Shown here piece after piece: positions 4,176-5,555 of a DNA stretch of 5,555 nt. The stretch is from Rubrobacter_F sp035642415 (GTDB taxonomy: Bacteria > Actinomycetota > Rubrobacteria > Rubrobacterales > Rubrobacteraceae): assembly GCA_035642415.1 (NCBI GenBank), contig DASQSI010000375.1, positions 1 through 5,555 on the forward strand, given 5' to 3'. Below the pieces are notes generated by a model. It was not told where the DNA came from and searched no databases. It worked only from the letters and a program-made list of their open reading frames with translations. The stretch's first letter is position 1. Each line of letters starts with the position of its first letter. Position numbers and translations under genes: made by a program.

Positions 4176-5054
4176 CTACGCCACAGCCACTCCTTCCATT
4201 GTAGCCTCCTCGTAGCTCACAGGGCTCTTATAGCCCAATGCCGAATGCAGTCTGCGTCGGTTGTAAAACCCTTCCAAGTACTCGAAGATGGCACTCCTTG
4301 CTACTTCTAGATCGGGGAAGCGGTGCCGGTGCACGAGTTCGGTCTTCAGGGTGGCGATGAAGCTCTCCGCCATGGCGTTATCCAAAGCGGTTCCGGTCCT
4401 TCCCATCGATGCAACGATACCGACCTCTTCGAGGCGCTTGCCGAACGAGATTGCCGTGTACTGGACGCCGCGATCGGAATGATGCACGAGGCCGGCAACC
4501 GGTCTGCGTCTGCATACCGCCATCTCTAGGGCGTTGACCACGAGCTCTGTCCTCATGTGAGGGGCCATCGACCAACCGACGACCTTGCGCGAATGGGTGT
4601 CCAGGATGAAGGCCAGGTAGAGGAAGCCTTCCCGAGTCGGTATGTAGGTGATGTCCGCCAGCCAGACCCTGTTGGGCCCAGCGGCCACGAAGTCCCTGCA
4701 AAGCAGATCCGGCGCGGGAGCAGCCCGCGGGGCACGGCGAGTGGTTCTGCGCTTCTTACCCCTAGCACAGCCTCGGAGCCCCGCGGCTCTCATTAGCCGA
4801 GCTACCCTCCTGCGCCCGCACCTTACTCCGAGCGAACGCAACTCGGCGTGCACCCTCGGGTAGCCGTAGGTTTCGCGGCTCCTGCTATGGATCTGGCGGA
4901 TCTTCTCGGTGAGAAGGGCGTCCTGCCGTCTCCTCTGTGAAGGCGGCCTGCTACGCCAAGCGTAGTAACCGCTCTTGGACACTCCGAGCACGCGGCATAA
5001 CGCTGCTATCGGGTAGCTGGCCCTCTCCGCATCGATGAGGTTAAAGATGCTCAC
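4176..5054 (-). CDS. IS3-family transposase OrfB (DDE integrase core)
   Basis: This 292-residue protein is the catalytic part of the transposase. It opens with the HTH_21-like region (SYPIAALCRVLGVSKSGYYA, 13-32), passes through an Arg-rich linker (98-113) and contains the retroviral-integrase core. The catalytic triad is complete: D134 in VWLADITYIP, D194 in HHSDRGVQY and E230 in DNAMAESF, with 35 residues between the last two. The C-terminal YNRRRLHSALGYKSPVSYE (264-282) is standard for IS3. The start GTG 5054 overlaps the orfA stop as GTGA, so it can be made by coupled translation. The frame is also open upstream of GTG in the -1 frame, so an OrfAB fusion of about 392 residues by ribosomal slippage is possible. 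The length is normal and no frame damage is seen. Confidence 0.95.
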   Translation of the reverse strand: MSIFNLIDAERASYPIAALCRVLGVSKSGYYAWRSRPPSQRRRQDALLTEKIRQIHSRSRETYGYPRVHAELRSLGVRCGRRRVARLMRAAGLRGCARGKKRRTTRRAPRAAPAPDLLCRDFVAAGPNRVWLADITYIPTREGFLYLAFILDTHSRKVVGWSMAPHMRTELVVNALEMAVCRRRPVAGLVHHSDRGVQYTAISFGKRLEEVGIVASMGRTGTALDNAMAESFIATLKTELVHRHRFPDLEVARSAIFEYLEGFYNRRRLHSALGYKSPVSYEEATMEGVAVA

Positions 5055-5353
5055 CGACCCCCGATCTCTTCCCTGGCGAAGAAGGCTGCCGCTTTTCGCA
5101 AGATTTCTTTCTCTTGGCGTAGGGTCTTCACCTCACGCCGGAGTCTCCGGAGTTCCTCTTTCTCCTCTGTGGTTAAGCCTTCTCGCTCGCCGCTGTCAAT
5201 CTCGTCTTGGTTGATCCAGCTCCGAAGGGCACCATAGGAGACACCGAGCTCATGAGCGATCCTTGGGATAGGATGCTCCTCATCGGAAGCTCTAACCAGC
5301 CGGATAGCTTCTCTGCGAAATTCCGGCGGGTAGGCTGGGTTTGTCGGTGGCAA
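5051..5353 (-). CDS. IS3-family transposase OrfA (helix-turn-helix, leucine zipper)
   Basis: This 100-residue protein is the DNA-binding part of the IS3 transposase. Residues 10-48 (PEFRREAIRLVRASDEEHPI onward to SYGALRSWIN) form the HTH_Tnp_1 type helix-turn-helix that recognises the terminal repeats. Residues 62-88 are a charged coiled coil with heptad Leu/Val/Ile (LRRLRREVKTLRQEKEIL), used for multimerisation. The end KAAAFFAREE is typical. The start is TTG 5353 with AAGGAGAG just upstream, at a short spacing. A weak promoter in the upstream repeat, TTGCAT (5409-5404) and TAAGAC (5386-5381) with 17 bases between them, could drive the operon. AAAAG at 5096-5092 (codons CGA AAA GCG) is a possible -1 slippage point into orfB. 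Confidence 0.93.
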   Translation of the reverse strand: MPPTNPAYPPEFRREAIRLVRASDEEHPIPRIAHELGVSYGALRSWINQDEIDSGEREGLTTEEKEELRRLRREVKTLRQEKEILRKAAAFFAREEIGGR

Positions 5354-5390
5354 TGCTCTCCTTTCCGCGCACTGTTCTCAGTCTTAAACA

Positions 5391-5414
5391 GTCCACGGAA
5401 CCGATGCAAGTCCA
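5391..5414 (-). repeat. Terminal inverted repeat at the orfA end of the IS3 element
   Basis: Read on the complement from 5414, it begins TGGACTTGCATCGGTTCCGT and ends GGAC, matching 4143-4166 at 19 of 24 positions. It overlaps the -35 of the weak orfA promoter, so transposase binding here would be expected to repress its own synthesis, as in other IS3 elements. Confidence 0.8.
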
Positions 5415-5434
5415 CAACAGGCTCGATCGTTTTG

Positions 5435-5464
5435 TTGACAGGGAGAAGCGGGCGGGGCAATAAT
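5435..5464 (+). promoter_or_regulatory. Rightward sigma-70-type promoter-like sequence outside the IS
   Basis: A perfect TTGACA (5435-5440) is followed after 18 bases by AATAAT (5459-5464, 5/6). It lies 20 bases outside the IS3 element and points out of the window. No start codon with a ribosome binding site follows before 5555; GTG 5509 is open to the edge but has no Shine-Dalgarno site. The gene it might serve lies further right, or the match is accidental. The G-rich spacer is unlike typical promoters. Confidence 0.4.
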
Positions 5465-5493
5465 TTTCGCTCCAACGGAAACTCTTCGCGGAC

Positions 5494-5555
5494 CTACGGT
5501 TTCTCCGGGTGGTCCAGGCGTTGCGCGGACGGCCCAAAGATCCGCGTGGCAGGGC
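5494..5555 (-). CDS. Possible C-terminal end of a leftward gene (partial)
   Basis: On the complement, one frame enters from the window edge and gives 19 residues, PATRIFGPSAQRLDHPEKP, before TAG at 5496-5494. The Pro/charged tail would suit a protein C-terminus, but 62 bases are too few to judge, other frames are also open here, and a rightward promoter-like sequence points towards it. No family is recognised. Confidence 0.15.
   Translation of the reverse strand, partial: PATRIFGPSAQRLDHPEKP

Larger units (their letters stand above)
4143..5414 (-). mobile_element. Complete IS3-family insertion sequence, about 1272 bp
   Basis: The element is bounded by imperfect terminal inverted repeats of 24 bp (4143-4166 and 5391-5414) that begin TGGA and match at 19 of 24 positions. 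It contains overlapping orfA and orfB on the minus strand, filling all but 33 bases at the downstream end and 61 at the upstream end. Length, gene order, -1 frame relation and DD(35)E enzyme are all typical of IS3. Both reading frames are intact, so it may be active. The bases outside the repeats (AGC on the left, CAA on the right) do not form a 3-5 bp target duplication. Confidence 0.88.

Noticed and set aside
1..5555. CRISPR array, defence cassette or other multi-gene novel system
   Set aside because: No evenly spaced repeats and no nuclease, helicase, reverse transcriptase or toxin-antitoxin pair were seen. The only mobile element is an ordinary IS3.

Overview
The window has a middling GC content (mid-50s % by eye). 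It uses many GTG and TTG starts, has strong purine-rich Shine-Dalgarno sites, and carries gene families common in Gram-positive soil bacteria. The IS3 transposase, the short Cys/His protein and the unnamed 93-residue protein remind me of actinobacteria of the Rubrobacter/Thermoleophilia type. That placement is an impression from protein style, not a database result.

Left part (1-1860, minus strand): a Tat-exported DUF4185 protein (1800-481) has its own promoter-like sequence, with a 6-bp-arm palindrome lying between the -35 and -10 hexamers. Its 3' end overlaps a GTG-started 51-codon frame with a clear signal peptide. One base after that frame's stop comes a doubtful 79-codon frame, which overlaps the start of a short Cys/His, probably zinc-binding protein that runs off the left edge. 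If all four are translated they form one tightly coupled leftward cluster.

Middle part (1860-4106, plus strand): a 93-residue protein of unknown function (2150-2431) has an excellent ribosome binding site. About 680 bases without a convincing gene follow, holding a possible small RNA (promoter-like hexamers, then a 10-bp GC-rich inverted repeat closing a 53-base pyrimidine-rich loop). Next are a glyoxalase I gene (gloA, 3181-3561) with an extended -10 promoter, and a DUF1232/YkvA-like membrane protein (3723-4106). The latter has no Shine-Dalgarno site of its own but sits directly on the stop codon of a 16-codon leader frame that does have one.

Right part (4143-5414): a complete IS3-family insertion sequence of about 1272 bp, with 24-bp imperfect terminal inverted repeats (19/24), orfA and orfB overlapping as GTGA, and an intact DD(35)E triad. 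No target duplication is visible. Beyond it lie a rightward TTGACA promoter-like sequence and the possible tail of a leftward gene.

Apart from the insertion sequence and gloA, whose functions are well supported, most roles here are open. The points most worth a second look are the overlapping small exported peptide, the palindrome in the DUF4185 promoter, the candidate small RNA and the leader-coupled ykvA-like gene.
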